Positions 22,225-33,758 of a stretch of 64,000 bases of DNA are shown piece after piece. The position numbers and the translations under genes are program-made. The stretch comes from Cytospora piceicola (lineage: Eukaryota > Ascomycota > Sordariomycetes > Diaporthales > Cytosporaceae): positions 372,001 through 436,000 of the forward strand of contig JALQBC010000014.1 of assembly GCA_023375675.1 (NCBI GenBank), given 5' to 3'. The notes beneath the pieces were generated by a model that saw only the letters and a list, made by a program, of their open reading frames with translations, made no database searches and had not been told where the DNA came from. How positions within the stretch are numbered: position 1 is the stretch's first letter; each line of letters begins with the position of its first letter.

Positions 22225-23045
22225 CGCGATAATAAATCCGTCGAAGAGAATGAGGGATGGTCGTGATACATGACCTGCATGTATCAGCTCGAAGAGAGGT
22301 CGGCAGCGAGTTCGGCAATAAGGTGTTGCAGGGCATTGAGGCTGAAGTTGCATCCGGGTGGTCACTCGGCCAATCACGTGCAACCAGATCTAAGGCCGGT
22401 TCGCGACACGCCCGATCTCGTTGAGATGCTACATACCAGGTATCTACGAAGCTTGCCGCTTTGATATTAGTGTTGTTCGTTTTTGGAGGTTTTACAGAAC
22501 ATCACAACGGGCTTGGGCACAGGCGTTTCCAGTTTACCACAGAACGCTACGGCGTAGGGGTTCTCTAGACAGCACGAGACTAAGTGGCTGGCACTTTCCA
22601 GTACAACCGCAATTGACCTCTCGCGACCAGGTCTCTCCAATGACTTTGAATGTCTTTCAGAATTGCTGGCACTCCTGCGGGTCCTCGAAAAAGGCAGCCC
22701 GAATGATTGTAGTCTTCACGTTCAAAGAGCCGATCAAAATCTCGCCCTCTCCAATGTGGTCGTCCGTCACCATGCAGTTGAGGATGCGTCGGTTGAGATC
22801 ATTCTTTTGATTGACGGAGATCTCGGTTCCGTCCCTCCTCGTCGGCGGTATCACACATAATACCCTCGCGTGTTCGTTCGTCGTGAAGAGGCCCCGGGTA
22901 TGCCGAACTAATTTTCATTCCAAACTGCACTAAGGCGCCTTCATGTCCCTTCGCAGTTCGCCCTTTGATCCGCCGCCCATTTATTGTAAAACCAATGAAG
23001 CAAGCGACGCCAGAAATGCCAGAATCCCTAAGTTCCTTTCCGTAT
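22225..23045. other. Intergenic region, CHCH gene promoter and RPS11 3' side
   Basis: 821 nt. The left part is the promoter of the CHCH gene, with a CCAAT/E-box composite at 22370-22380 (listed). The right part is the RPS11 3' UTR. A 65-residue minus-strand frame (22854-22660) has no recognisable motif and I do not call it a gene. Confidence 0.5.
22370..22380. promoter_or_regulatory. CCAATCACGTG composite site upstream of the CHCH gene
   Basis: A CCAAT box (HAP/CBF complex) abuts the bHLH E-box CACGTG, about 146 nt upstream of the start at 22224. HAP-type regulation would fit a mitochondrial product; binding is inference. Confidence 0.45.
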
Positions 23046-23828
23046 TTAGAACTTGCTGAAGGTCTTGGCGGCCTTGTTGGTGCGGGGCAGCACACGGAGG
23101 ACGTTGAATCGGACCTAGAGAGAAAAAGACGTGTCAGCCCAAAATCTTCCTCCGCCTAGTGAGCATGGTAACCTACAGTCTTGCTCAGAGGTCGGCACTG
23201 TCCAACGGTGACCTGGTCACCCTCCTCAACACGGAAAGCCGGGGAAACGTGGGCGGCAACGTTCTTGTGTCGCTTCTCGTAACGGGCGTACTTGGGGATA
23301 AAGTGGAGGTACTCGCGGCGGATGATGATGGTACGGTGCATCTTGGTGGAGACGACGGTGCCGGTCAGGATACGGCCACGGATGGAGACGAGACCGGTGA
23401 AGGGGCACTTCTTGTCTGTTGTTATATTCGTGGTCAGTAACCGTGTCTTCGTCGTTGATCTTTCGCTGCAATCGTTCTTGATCTGGTTGTTTTCGAGGTG
23501 CAGTCTCTCGATCGAGCCCAACGACCATGATTCCAGATCCCGTCCATTTCTTTCGTTTTATCGCAAACTCGCAAAGACTTCACATACCGATGTACTGGCC
23601 CTCAATGGCGGCCTTGGGGGTACGGAAACCCAGACCAACATCCTTGTACCACCGGCGCTGTTTCCGATCGTCAGTTGTCGTTCCATCTCAAGATATATAC
23701 ATCCCAATCTGATGGAGGCCACTCACGCCACCCTTGCCAGGGCGCCTGGTCTTGCTCTTGGTGACAAGAGAGATGTGAGGCTGCTTCTGGAAAGCACGCT
23801 CCGACTGGACGGTCAACTCGGTAGCCAT
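23046..23828 (-). CDS. RPS11: 40S ribosomal protein S11 (uS17)
   Basis: Small-subunit protein binding 18S rRNA. Exons: 23828-23727, 23657-23588, 23415-23177, 23114-23046; 159 residues, the usual length. It opens [19 protein letters not shown] and reads through [20 protein letters not shown] and the core [20 protein letters not shown] with [14 protein letters not shown], ending [11 protein letters not shown]. All four junctions restore the family reading; donors are GTGAGT, GTATGT and GTAGGT. The second intron (172 nt) is long for this window. I looked there for C/D or H/ACA snoRNA boxes, common guests of ribosomal-protein introns, and saw none. It is divergent from SPC105, so the 647-nt gap is a shared promoter region. 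Confidence 0.97.
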
Positions 23829-24475
23829 TTTTGCGGTTGTTTAATTGTCGGTCGCGAAGGGTAATCGAAGGTGGATTTTGGCGACGTCTGTTGGAAGAGG
23901 TTTTGTTAACTTTCAAGTACGACTGACCGAGTGTCAAGGTGTCGAGTGTCGTTTATCCGAGTCGAAATGGTAAGGGTATCACTCACAGGTTGACCGACTA
24001 GCTGGCTGGCTGCTCACGATTGAGATGTTCAAAGTTCGCGCGATCCACTAGGAAGAAGCGAGGGGAGTAGAGAAAATTGTTGTGGGCGCTGTTTGAAAAT
24101 GGTCCGTGCATAATGCGCCACGATGTGGCTGGTGGCGCCCCACCTTCACTTCCTCGGAGGTAGTGGAGGCTGGAGACAGCTCAGACTAACCGCCTTTGGA
24201 TCATCTATCTAATCAGTACATGAGTGGGGGGGGGGGGGGGTGTGCCCCGGACCCTGTCTACCTTGGCCCCTGCTTGTTTCCTTATCGACCAGACGCGCCT
24301 AAACTTCTTGTTTACATACTACACAGTACATGCCCGCCTAAACAACCCAAACAACCCAGCAACGCAAAACCTCCCCCATTCCACCAAGTTGTGATACCAT
24401 GCACGCATAGCTTTGCTCCTTTTTTCTCGACGCGTCACTGGACGGTAAACCACCATTATTCACAACATAATCACC
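23829..24475. other. Divergent promoter region RPS11 / SPC105
   Basis: 647 nt between two start codons. Contains a run of 15 G at 24226-24240 on the plus strand. No gene. Confidence 0.6.
24226..24240. repeat. (G)15 homopolymer
   Basis: Fifteen consecutive G in the RPS11/SPC105 divergent region; prone to length error in sequencing. Confidence 0.8.
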
Positions 24476-27400
24476 ATGGCTGGCGACACAACACTACCGG
24501 CTACGCGCCGAACGCGCAAATCGACCAGCGCCATGGACAAGGACAATGCGACCGTTGATCTTGGTGCCGGCACTACGCTGGCTGAGAACAGAAAGAAGTC
24601 CAAATCGCGCAGCAAGAGCATGGGTCCCGGAGGTATAGATGCTCTTAAGGCAGGTTCAGGGAACCGTCGAGTGGTAGCACCCTTGATACCATCCCCCCTG
24701 TGTCCACAACTTCTAACGTCATCATAGTCCCTGGCCGGTCCGCTTCGGCCACTTCCACGATCTATACTGAAACCAACGATACCTCTCCCAGAGATCCCCG
24801 GATTCAAACCCAGACACTCCCATGCTGCGGGAATCCCGGGCACCACGAATCTCCCGGGCACCACGGACCTCCCGAACCCCTCCAATGGCGATGACAGCGG
24901 CTCATCAGGGACCAAAGTCGCTCTACGCACAGAGGAGGAACAGCAGGCCACAGCACGAGAACGAGAAGAACAGGAAAGGGTCGCAGTGGAGAAGGAGATC
25001 AAAGACAGACGAGAGGCGCGCCGAAAGTCTCTTGCCAACCGCCGGGTATCGTTTGCCGCAGAGGCAACACTTCACACTTTTCATGAAGTTGACTTCGCGC
25101 AAGACTCTACGACATCGACAGACGACACGCAGCGAAGAGCGTCAGCGGCGGCCGCCCAATCACCAGCTCCGCCGCAGGAGGAAGCTCCACCAGAATCCGA
25201 CTCATCAGATACCCCATCAACGCCACCGGAGCAAGTCGAAGAAACAATTGCAGATTCCCCCGAGAACCAGCGTCACCTGCATCAAAGGAATTCAAGGAGG
25301 AGTTCTGGTTTGTCGGCCCACAACGACTTTAATGACCAGGGGGACGTCACCATGGCGTCTACTGTCTACGACTCTGACTCGGATGAAGGCGACGGCGTTG
25401 CAGAGGTTCAGACGGAGGCTTCAAACTCGGACAGCGACTCTGACAATGATGGTACCATGATGACAATGGAGGCAGAAGAAATGACATCGGCATCTCTGGC
25501 TTCGACGAGGTACGGAGATGAAGCGAACACGACGACATCAAGTCTGGATGGCGCCCTGAGAGAGGCTGCCCAAACAGCCGTTAATCAAGCACGAGAGCCA
25601 GATGAGGACGAGGAAGTCATCGCGGGATTCAAGGGCTGGGGCAAGAAGGCAAGGGCGCAACGGGCAGCAGCTGCGAGCTCTCAAGAGGAGCCCGCATCCG
25701 AGCATGATGGCTCATCAAGCCCTCTCAACTCGAGTCCTGAAAAACAGGATGCTGATGGAACAGAAATGGACATGGATATGGACCTGACCAATGTTGTCGG
25801 GGGTATCCTCAGATCGGACCCCCCCTCATCGCCCCATCAACCAGATCAAGAAGACATGTCGATGGACGTTACCAATGTCTATGGTGGTATTCTTCCACAA
25901 CAAGCTCAGCCAAATGATGACCCCTTGGAAGACGAGCAAACCATGGAATTCACTATGACAGTGGGCGGTATTCAACCGGCTCCACCGTCTGACAACGATT
26001 CAGAGCATGCGAGTGACGAGGACATGTCGATGGATCTGACTGCGGTCATAGGACGCGTTTTGGGTACTGCGAATAACCAACCAAGACAATCCATGCTACC
26101 AAACTCACCGCCAATAAAGGAGACTGTCGTCGATGATGCACCGATAGACTTGACAATGGATATGGGCAAGGGAGCTGGCCGCACACAGCCGGCTGATGTG
26201 GACGATGGACAGGATGGTGACGGCGACGGCGAAGCCCTTGTTGGTATGGAAATGACGACGACCGTTGGGGGAATCATCAAGTCAGTGTCTTCGGAGGAAA
26301 GGACGGCTGCGAAGAAGCTTATGGAGCAAGAGGCGGACCAGCCCGAGTCCACTTCCGCCACGGACTCCGTTCCCAAAAGGTCACCACAAAAGCAATCAGC
26401 GATGCCGACCTTCCAAAAGGACTCTCCTGGTTTGTCAGCGTTCCGTGGTGGTGAAGGTCTGCGCCATAGCAATGGCTTGTTGTTTCCTGCCACACCTAAA
26501 TCGCCCCCGAAGAGCCACATTCCTGTTTACCAAAGAAGAACCCGGTCTCAAGGACCAGCATCACCAGCTCGCAGCTCAGCACGAAGCAGCAGCCGTACGC
26601 CGTCCCCGAAGCGACAGATTCCAGCACCAAAGACTGTCTCACCGCAAGCAAAAGCGACGCCATCCAAGTCGCCTGGCAAATCGTCTGGTGGCCTTTTCCA
26701 GCGCGATGCCACGACCGGATCGCAGACTCCTCTTATTGTATTGACCCCGCAGCGACCAAAGCTGTCTGGTATCGGCGTGGATCGAAGTGGCATTGGCTCA
26801 CCTCGTGTGACTGAGCTTCTGGATCGACGCTCCTCCATTGGAGATACCGCAGCAACTTTCAGTCCTGTTCAGACCCCACAGTTTCGCAAAGCCGTCACGT
26901 TCGGGGACCCTAGGGTGATGGAAGCAGAGGTCGACAGGGAGCGCCGAGAGGATCAGGACCGTGAGAGCGGTCGGAGCATTCTGGAGAGGGAGGCAGATGA
27001 TGCTACGTTGAATTTGAAGGAAATGATTGAGGGGTTGTCCCCGAAGAAGAAGAAGTTCAACGGACGAAAGAGCTTGCACGTCGGCAGCGCAAGGGGGCTT
27101 CTCGGGAAGCGGCCGGCGGAGCTGGACCACGACAGTGACCCCGAGGAACAAGATGGTGTCAAGAGGCTTAAGGGTCATCAGGGCAGTCCAGTCAAGAATA
27201 TCAGACTGCAGCACCCGCCAACGAAAGCTGAAACCACGGGATCCCGACCAACCTTTACATCCAGCCGGGAGCCGGACGACGTGGAGAACGACACGACTAC
27301 ACCCACAACGACATTGTCGCCGCTTAAAGCTACGACGCCCAAGGACCAAGGTCGCTTCAGGAATATCCACAACGACCAGCCCACTGCCACGTTCACCTTG

Positions 27401-28927
27401 AACGTTACTCCATCGGTGAACCTCGCGGATTTGCAAGCACCGGATGATGGTGTAGAGAGGATGCATTTGCAGGATTTCCTCAACATGACCAGCATCCGCT
27501 TCATGGAGTTGACAACAACGAAGCGCCGACATACTATCGCACCTTCAGCTCGCAAAGACAGCCTGTCCGGCGACAAAGATGACATCTCATTGGAGAAGTG
27601 TGTCACAGCTGGAGCTTGCACAGTGCCAATGCTTGAGCTCTACCAACACTCTTGCCGAGAATTGAAGAAATACATCTCAGAGGGCCGACGGATCGTTCGC
27701 GAGATCGAAACAGAGACCTTCTTAGAGAACCCACCTCTCTTCCGCGAGTACATCTCAGCCACGCCGGAGTTCAAGCTCTTGATGGATAACCAATTCAAGA
27801 ACGTCAAGACACACGCGCGACTGCAGAGCAAGGCAATGTGGTATGAATGGCGCATGAAGCTACAAGAGGGTCTCAGGGAGGGGCTGTTCAAGACGGCAGA
27901 AGGCATGACTGCTGACGAGAGCTTCTTGGATCAACAGCAAAAACTACTATCATCTGTGCTACCTGCGTTGTTGAAACAAGCTGAGGCTCTTGATCGGGAG
28001 TGTGAAAATCTTGAAGCTGTCGCTACGGAGCTGAGAGACTGCGACCCGGAAGAACTGGAATCTGCCCGCGCCGACCTTGTCGCGGTTGATAAAGATATGG
28101 AGGCAAAGGCCCGTGAGATCGCTCAGCTCCGAGAACAACTTCAGGTTACAGAGGAGAGCGTTGGGCAACTCGTGGGGCAGAAACAGCAATACAGCGCAGA
28201 CATCAAGGAAGCCGAGAAGATTCGGGAGGAATGCCGTGGATGGAGCTCCACGGAGATCAGCGCTCTCAAAAGCAAAGTCGACGCTATTGAAAAGCAGCAC
28301 GGCTGGGCCATCACTGGTATCGCGGGGACAAGTGTGTCGATGACATACCGCAAGGAGATTGAACTTGTCTTCGACATCGCCTCATTCAAATCAGGGCAGC
28401 AAACGTCCCGCATCGATCTTTGGTACATTGCAGCAAACCGGGAGAACAAGCCTATGCCCTCGACAGCGGAGAAGGAGTTCTGTTTGCAATGCATCCGCGA
28501 CCACATCCGCAGTCTTCCTCAGTCCAAGACGAATGTGAGCCGCATACTGAGCTTAGTCAGCGATGCATGGGACCGCACCAACGAGCTGGCCAATCAGGTG
28601 TACCAGCTCAACCTCAAATTCCCTACCACGGTAAATCGCACCTCAGACTCTTCGATTTCCATCAAGTCATCTTTACTTTTGGTCCCGTTGCAGACCAAAG
28701 TCGAAGTAGTTATTGGTGTACAAAGTGCTGCCGGAGTCAATGGTCTCCAATTCGTTGTGTCGTCACAGGCAGCTATTGTGTACGGGGAGCAGTTCAATGC
28801 GGGCAAGATGGTCGAGTTCTTGTCGAGCAGGATCGGTGGCAACGTCAAGTCGGAGAAGCAAACCGAAGACTGGTGTCACGTCATTTCTGAACTGCACGGT
28901 AAGCTATTGGCTCGAGGGAAAAAGTGA
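24476..28927 (+). CDS. SPC105: Kinetochore scaffold Spc105/Spc7/KNL1
   Basis: Outer-kinetochore scaffold of the KMN network that recruits checkpoint proteins and PP1. Exons 24476-24670 and 24728-28927 give 1464 residues. The N-terminus has both PP1-docking motifs: SILK (residues 77-80) and RVSF (171-174). Six MELT-like repeats follow at about residues 416 (MDLTNVVGG), 444 (MDVTNVYGG), 471 (MEFTMTVGG), 500 (MDLTAVIG), 538 (IDLTMDMG) and 572 (MEMTTTVGG). These are the Mps1 phospho-sites read by Bub3-Bub1. The region 620-900 is disordered and basic. From about residue 970 (ADLQAPDDGVERMHLQDFL) comes the conserved Spc7 domain with coiled coil, then the C-terminal RWD-type part that binds Mis12. 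The intron donor (GTGGTA) is weak, but the 57-nt intron ends in an in-frame TAG and has a CTAAC branch, so splicing is needed. Confidence 0.96.
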
Positions 28928-29644
28928 AGAACAAGTGGGATGAGAGGATTGTCTGCGATGATCGTGAACAATGGACGGAAAACGCAACAATTGCTAGATG
29001 GCTTCACAAAGAGCGGCTATGAGAAGCCATCATATTCTACTGTATGGCATGTTACTATTCTCATTAGGTTGTGGTACGGCATCACATGGCGGGTCCAACA
29101 CAAGGTAGCGGGACATCGTCAGTTGGGGGAGTTTTGGTGGTTTGGAACGCGTCAATGAAATGATTTGAACGACAGGTTTACATTCTCAAGATTTTATATT
29201 TGGTATTGTTCCCATTGAGCCAAGAGTGTGAATGGAGGACATGTTGACATTGGTCCTATCTGCGAGTACCCAGCTTAAAGTCACTGTCCAATTGCAAATT
29301 TTCGGTGTTGAATACCCAGGTAAGCTTCGACGACCCTCAACTCTCCCAGATATTTAAGCCCGCCTTTGTGAACTGCAAGAAACTTTGCTCGGTTTCCCTT
29401 CCATCTGGTCATCCGACAGTCTTCGGTCTTTGCCGTCACGTTCGATCGTCTTCAGTCTTCACCATTCCGTTCGATCAATTGACCGCTTTCAATTCTTACA
29501 ACTATCGCCAGTTTACAACCTCTTGAACACTGCTCGCATCTTGAGTTTTCTCTTCCTTCTATCACACACCATTCTGGTCACATACTCGGCCTCTTTCTGG
29601 TCTTCTACTTTTCAATCAAACGAGACAAGCGACCGTTGCCCACC
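28928..29644. other. Intergenic region and leader of the next gene
   Basis: 717 nt: SPC105 3' UTR, then from about 29380 a C/T-rich leader of the gene starting at 29645. No gene seen. Confidence 0.55.
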
Positions 29645-31199
29645 ATGCTCGACGTTATCGACGTTACCCTCCACGACACGGTCGAGTTCCTCCGACGCCT
29701 TTTGGCAATCATCATGGCTTTATTTGGGCTAGCTTACACAATTCTCTATTACATGTTCTACATCAGTCTCCTTTACGCCGGTGCCTGTCTCTGCCTCCTC
29801 GCGTGGTGCATCCTCTGCGCCGTCTTCCAGTCCGTTACTGAACACATCCCCCTCAAGCGATACTTCGATCGCCGCCTACAGAAGAGCTTTGTGTCCAAGG
29901 TCCAAGATATGGAACGCAAGAGACACAATACGAGAGCCAAGCTCGTCCAGATCATAGAGGACGTCAAGACGCGTAACGCGGCCAACAACAAACTCATGGA
30001 AGAAATTCGCACCAACGAGGCCATCATTAAGCGAAAGATTCGCGGCTTTGAATCTCGCGTCGTCAACCGATACCAACTAGACCCAACGGTACCAGGGGTG
30101 ATTGTCCCTCTTCACCAAAAGCCAGAGGCACCCTCCGTTTACCCCTTCATCCGCTGGCTGTACGCTCAAGACTACCAGCTCTACTACCACGAGTGCGCCG
30201 CCGCCGGATACGAAGCCCAGATCTCCAGTGAGCACAAGAAGGTCCAGCAGCTTGACGAGGAGCGCGCATACCTGGAGATCATACTAGACGACGCCAATAC
30301 GATGAGGAGCCGTGTCCAGCAGCAGCTCGACTTACCAAAGCCCAACAGCAAGCCACAGGCCACCCGCAAGTATACCACCGGAGTGAAGGCCGCTACAGCC
30401 TCCTCGCAGTACCCGCACTTCTCCCTCCCATACGAGTACCATTGGCGTCCCCTTGAGCCACCATCACCTGCGAGGTTTGTTCTCCCTGATGGTTTCCTTC
30501 TGTTCCCCTCCACTCCCATTTTCCTATGATGCATTCTAACGTGAATTTCCTCACAGGCAAGCGGAGCCAGCTCGATTCGGCCTCGAGATACCCAAGATGA
30601 TCTTCGGGCCGATGATGGAGGCGGCCTCGCGCCCTCCCCTGCCGACCCATACTCTCTGCGTGGCCCCACCCCCGGACCCCGACAACCTCTTCGGCGCCCC
30701 TCCCCGGCTGATGTGGCGGCCGAGCAGCGCATGGGCCGCCCCCTCGGTCTCGGCCCCCGTCTTCTCGCCCTCGGCCCCGCCCGCCGCTCCCCCTGCCGCC
30801 CCGGCTCCCACCTGGGGCCCCCTCTTCGGCGCGCCCCCCGCCGCGCCCGCCCCGCCCGCCGTCGCCGCCGCCGCCCCCGCCGCAGAGGCCCCGGCGAGGA
30901 ACCCCCTCTCGCTGGCGGCGCGCCTGAGCGACCCGGCCGGCGTGCGCGCACCGCTGCCGAGCGCCGGGCCTCCCCCCACCAACCCCCTCTCCCTGGCGGC
31001 GCGCCTGACCGACCCGTTGGGTGTGCGCGCCCCCGCCGCCCCCGCGGCTCCTTCTGCCCCTGTCGTCGAGGCTGCCGAGCCCGCCCAGATGGACGAGGAG
31101 ATCGAGGCGGGCCGCAGGAGCGCGCGGGAGGCGGAGAGGGAGCTGGCCCGGGACAGGCTGGCTGCCCGTCTTGGGCAGCCTCTCTCGTCCCAGCTGTGA
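29645..31199 (+). CDS. Membrane-anchored coiled-coil protein with Pro/Ala-rich C-terminus, function unknown
   Basis: Exons 29645-30474 and 30557-31199 (intron 82 nt, GTTTGT...CACAG) give 490 residues. Residues about 18-62 form one or two hydrophobic segments (LLAIIMALFGLAYTILYYMF, then LLYAGACLCLLAWCILCAVF). A basic stretch (KRYFDRRLQKSF) and two coiled-coil regions (about 90-140 and 190-240) follow. After the splice the chain changes to a Pro/Ala-rich low-complexity tail. This contains two near-identical units, NPLSLAARLSDPAGVRAP and NPLSLAARLTDPLGVRAP, and ends in a charged helix (REAERELARDRLAARLG). I do not recognise the family. The layout suggests an organelle- or ER-membrane tether (inference). 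The second exon is very GC-rich, so several other frames there are open by chance. Confidence 0.72.
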
Positions 31200-32984
31200 G
31201 TGGCTGGTGGGAGGGGGGGGGTTGGGAAGGTGTCGTCCGTGGTGTGGTTTTTGTTCTCGGGTTGGTCCTGTTTGTTCTGGTTGTTTTGTCGTGGTGGTTC
31301 TGTCGGTGTCGGTGTTGATTCTGGTGTGGTGTGGTGTGTTGTGGTAGCCTGGCTGGTCCGGCTTGGTTGTGTATTCGGTTACGTTTGTGTGTGGTCTGGG
31401 GGCCAGATTCCAAAGATTAAAAGTCTTTTGTTGTGCCGTTTGGCCTTTGTTTGAGAATCGCGTCTTCAGGTTTTCTTATCGTGCTCACCAGTGATTCGGC
31501 TTCGTGATCTATCTCTTGATCCCCTTGAATATCTCATGACTACTCTGTGGGTTAGCATGCGGTGCTTGAGTATTAGTCGCATAAGAGTGTAGCCCATGAA
31601 ATTGTACTCTTTGTTTATTATTTTGCTTTTCAACATATTTCTGTGCCCTTGGATCTGATATCTCCACTGTATAGCCGCATCACTTCGTTACGTATGGGCT
31701 ATCTTATTTCTCTGCCATGAAGGCCACAGCTGATATATGGTGTCGCGGTATTACGGCCTTTCCTTTTCCGAAACCGAACAATGTTTTGTAATGGTAATGC
31801 AAAAATGTCTACTCCTACTCAAACCTGGGGAGAATCTTTACATCTCTGTTAAGCTGAACAGTGGCCCCAGAAATTCTTGAACGTCTGCGTACTTCCTTTC
31901 CTCGAAGTAAATGGGTAGCGAACAAACTACTTAGGTACTTGTGCTCCCGGGCCCGCCTTGGTCACAATTCTAGGCCGGTTGGTGTTGACCAAAGGTGCTA
32001 TAACTAATAGTAGATACCTAGGTACACCGTACGCCCAATTCCTCGAATATCTAAGGCGCAGACTACATGGAAATCATATACACTTATGAGGCATAGGTCA
32101 GGTGAAGGGTACTTCCAATAGACATATAGAAGTGCATGAACCTTTAATCATCAACAAGCAGTAAATACCATGATCCGTGTGATGTGGTAAAAACTTTGCA
32201 CACGTGCTGATTCGGTTGTTGTAGCTCCTTTTTCTTTTTTCTTCCGGGTTTGCCTCCAATCTACGACTAGACCTTTTTCTCCCAGAGCCGACATTAGGGG
32301 CTCTTTTGTGGTCGGTCGCTCGCATGTAGATGGCTACGTTTGTAGTTGCGTACAAGACCTTGTATGAAAAACATATATGACATTAACTCCTGTGCATGGA
32401 ACTGGTGCTTCATTTTTCATAACCTGGCTCTCTTCTGCCTATTCTGAAGCCTCTGTCTTGTATTCACCGCATATAGCTACAGACAAATGCTTAATCAGTC
32501 TTCGCCCTGAACTTCACCTCGCCTACGGTGACTGCGCGGTCCTGAACATCTAATTGAAATATACGATTTGCCTTGTATTCATGTGTTTCTCGGCTATCTT
32601 TCGTGACCTACACATAGTTCTGGCGTAATAGGGTCAGAATAGGGTCAGACCGGGTCAGACGGACGAATTCGGCAGCCGTTGGTCATGACATTTACTCTCG
32701 CGAAAGGATCATGGGGAGGTTTATTGATTAGGTACATCTGGACCGTAATACAGAGCCAGAAGCATATATCGATTGTCTCACTCAGCCCCGAGGACTCGGG
32801 GAAAAGCGGATTGTATCAGTAACAACAGTAGACAAATATCATAAATAGAGTGTCTTGACGGGCTGGGGCAATATTGATAAAGTACATAGTAAAACACCAT
32901 TGTACCCACCAGAGCGAGACGGTCGCATTGATCACGTTTAAAGAAACTTCATCCATCAGCCTTCGATACCTTGTATGTTGGGAA
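31200..32984. other. Intergenic region with a G/T-rich start
   Basis: 1.8 kb without a supported gene. The first 200 nt (31200-31420) are nearly all G and T on the plus strand (see findings). The rest is AT-richer, with one ACCTAGGT motif at 32016-32023 and the promoter of the hydrolase gene on the right. A GGGTCAGA-type direct repeat lies near 32631-32655. Confidence 0.5.
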
Positions 32985-33758
32985 ATGACGAACAGGCCAA
33001 CCTTCATCTTCGTTCCAGGAGCGTGGCACATCGCCGCCACTTGGGACAAAGTCACCTCTTTACTAAACAGCCAGGGCTACAAATCCACCAGCGTCACTCT
33101 CCCTTCCACGGCAGGAGACCCCGACGCCACATTCTTCGATGACGTCCAAGCCGTACGCACAGCCATCATCTCCTCCACATCCCTAGGCCGCAATGTCATC
33201 CTGGTAGCCCACTCGTACGGCGGGCACGTCGGCGCGAGCGCCATCAAGGACGTCCCGACCACCAAGAACCCCAGTCAGGACCCCACCAGCGGCAAGGTGA
33301 TCGGCATCGCCATTATGGCGACAGGCTTCAACGTGACCAACATGGCCTTCATGGACATGCTGGGCGGACAGCCCCCACCGACGTGGCGCGCCGACACGGA
33401 GAGCGGCTTCGCGGTGTTCACGAACAACCCACCCCCCGCGGAGCTCTTCTACCATGACCTTCCCGCGTCCGAGGCTGAGTGGTGGACTTCGAAACTCACG
33501 AAGCACAGTCTGAAAGCCCTGTTCGAAGGAGGGGAGCATGCTTATGCTGGATGGAAGGACGTGCCGTGTTGGTACCTGGTCACGACGGAGGATAGGACGT
33601 TACCGGTGGAGGCGCAAAGGAAGATGGCCGGGATGGCGAGGGAAGCAGGCGGAAGCGTGGAGGTAAGGGAGGTGAGAAGTGGGCATAGCCCCATGTTGGC
33701 AAGAGCAGAGGACACAGCGAAGTTCTTGGTGGAGGCTGCCACAGCACTTTCTGAGTAG
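32985..33758 (+). CDS. Alpha/beta hydrolase (AB hydrolase-1 type)
   Basis: Single exon, 257 residues starting MTNRPTFIFVPGAWH. Strand 3 and the oxyanion loop are FIFVPGAWH. The nucleophile elbow is VAHSYGG with Ser77. A probable acid Asp is in LVTTEDRTLP, and the catalytic His in SGHSPMLAR near the C-terminus. No signal peptide. Homologues of this size act on small esters, epoxides or amides in many fungi; substrate cannot be told. In-frame codons upstream from 32874 lack good context and do not resemble the family, so I use the ATG at 32985. Confidence 0.85.
   Translation: MTNRPTFIFVPGAWHIAATWDKVTSLLNSQGYKSTSVTLPSTAGDPDATFFDDVQAVRTAIISSTSLGRNVILVAHSYGGHVGASAIKDVPTTKNPSQDPTSGKVIGIAIMATGFNVTNMAFMDMLGGQPPPTWRADTESGFAVFTNNPPPAELFYHDLPASEAEWWTSKLTKHSLKALFEGGEHAYAGWKDVPCWYLVTTEDRTLPVEAQRKMAGMAREAGGSVEVREVRSGHSPMLARAEDTAKFLVEAATALSE

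Noticed and set aside
22660..22854. 65-codon minus-strand frame between the CHCH gene and RPS11
   Set aside because: No domain, no start context, overlaps the expected RPS11 3' UTR.
23416..23587. snoRNA in the long RPS11 intron
   Set aside because: No C/D or H/ACA box pair found in the intron.
30184..31413. 409-codon open frame on the minus strand
   Set aside because: Lies across the GC-rich exon of the plus-strand gene; composition is Arg/Pro/Gly noise and it ignores the intron. Shadow frame.
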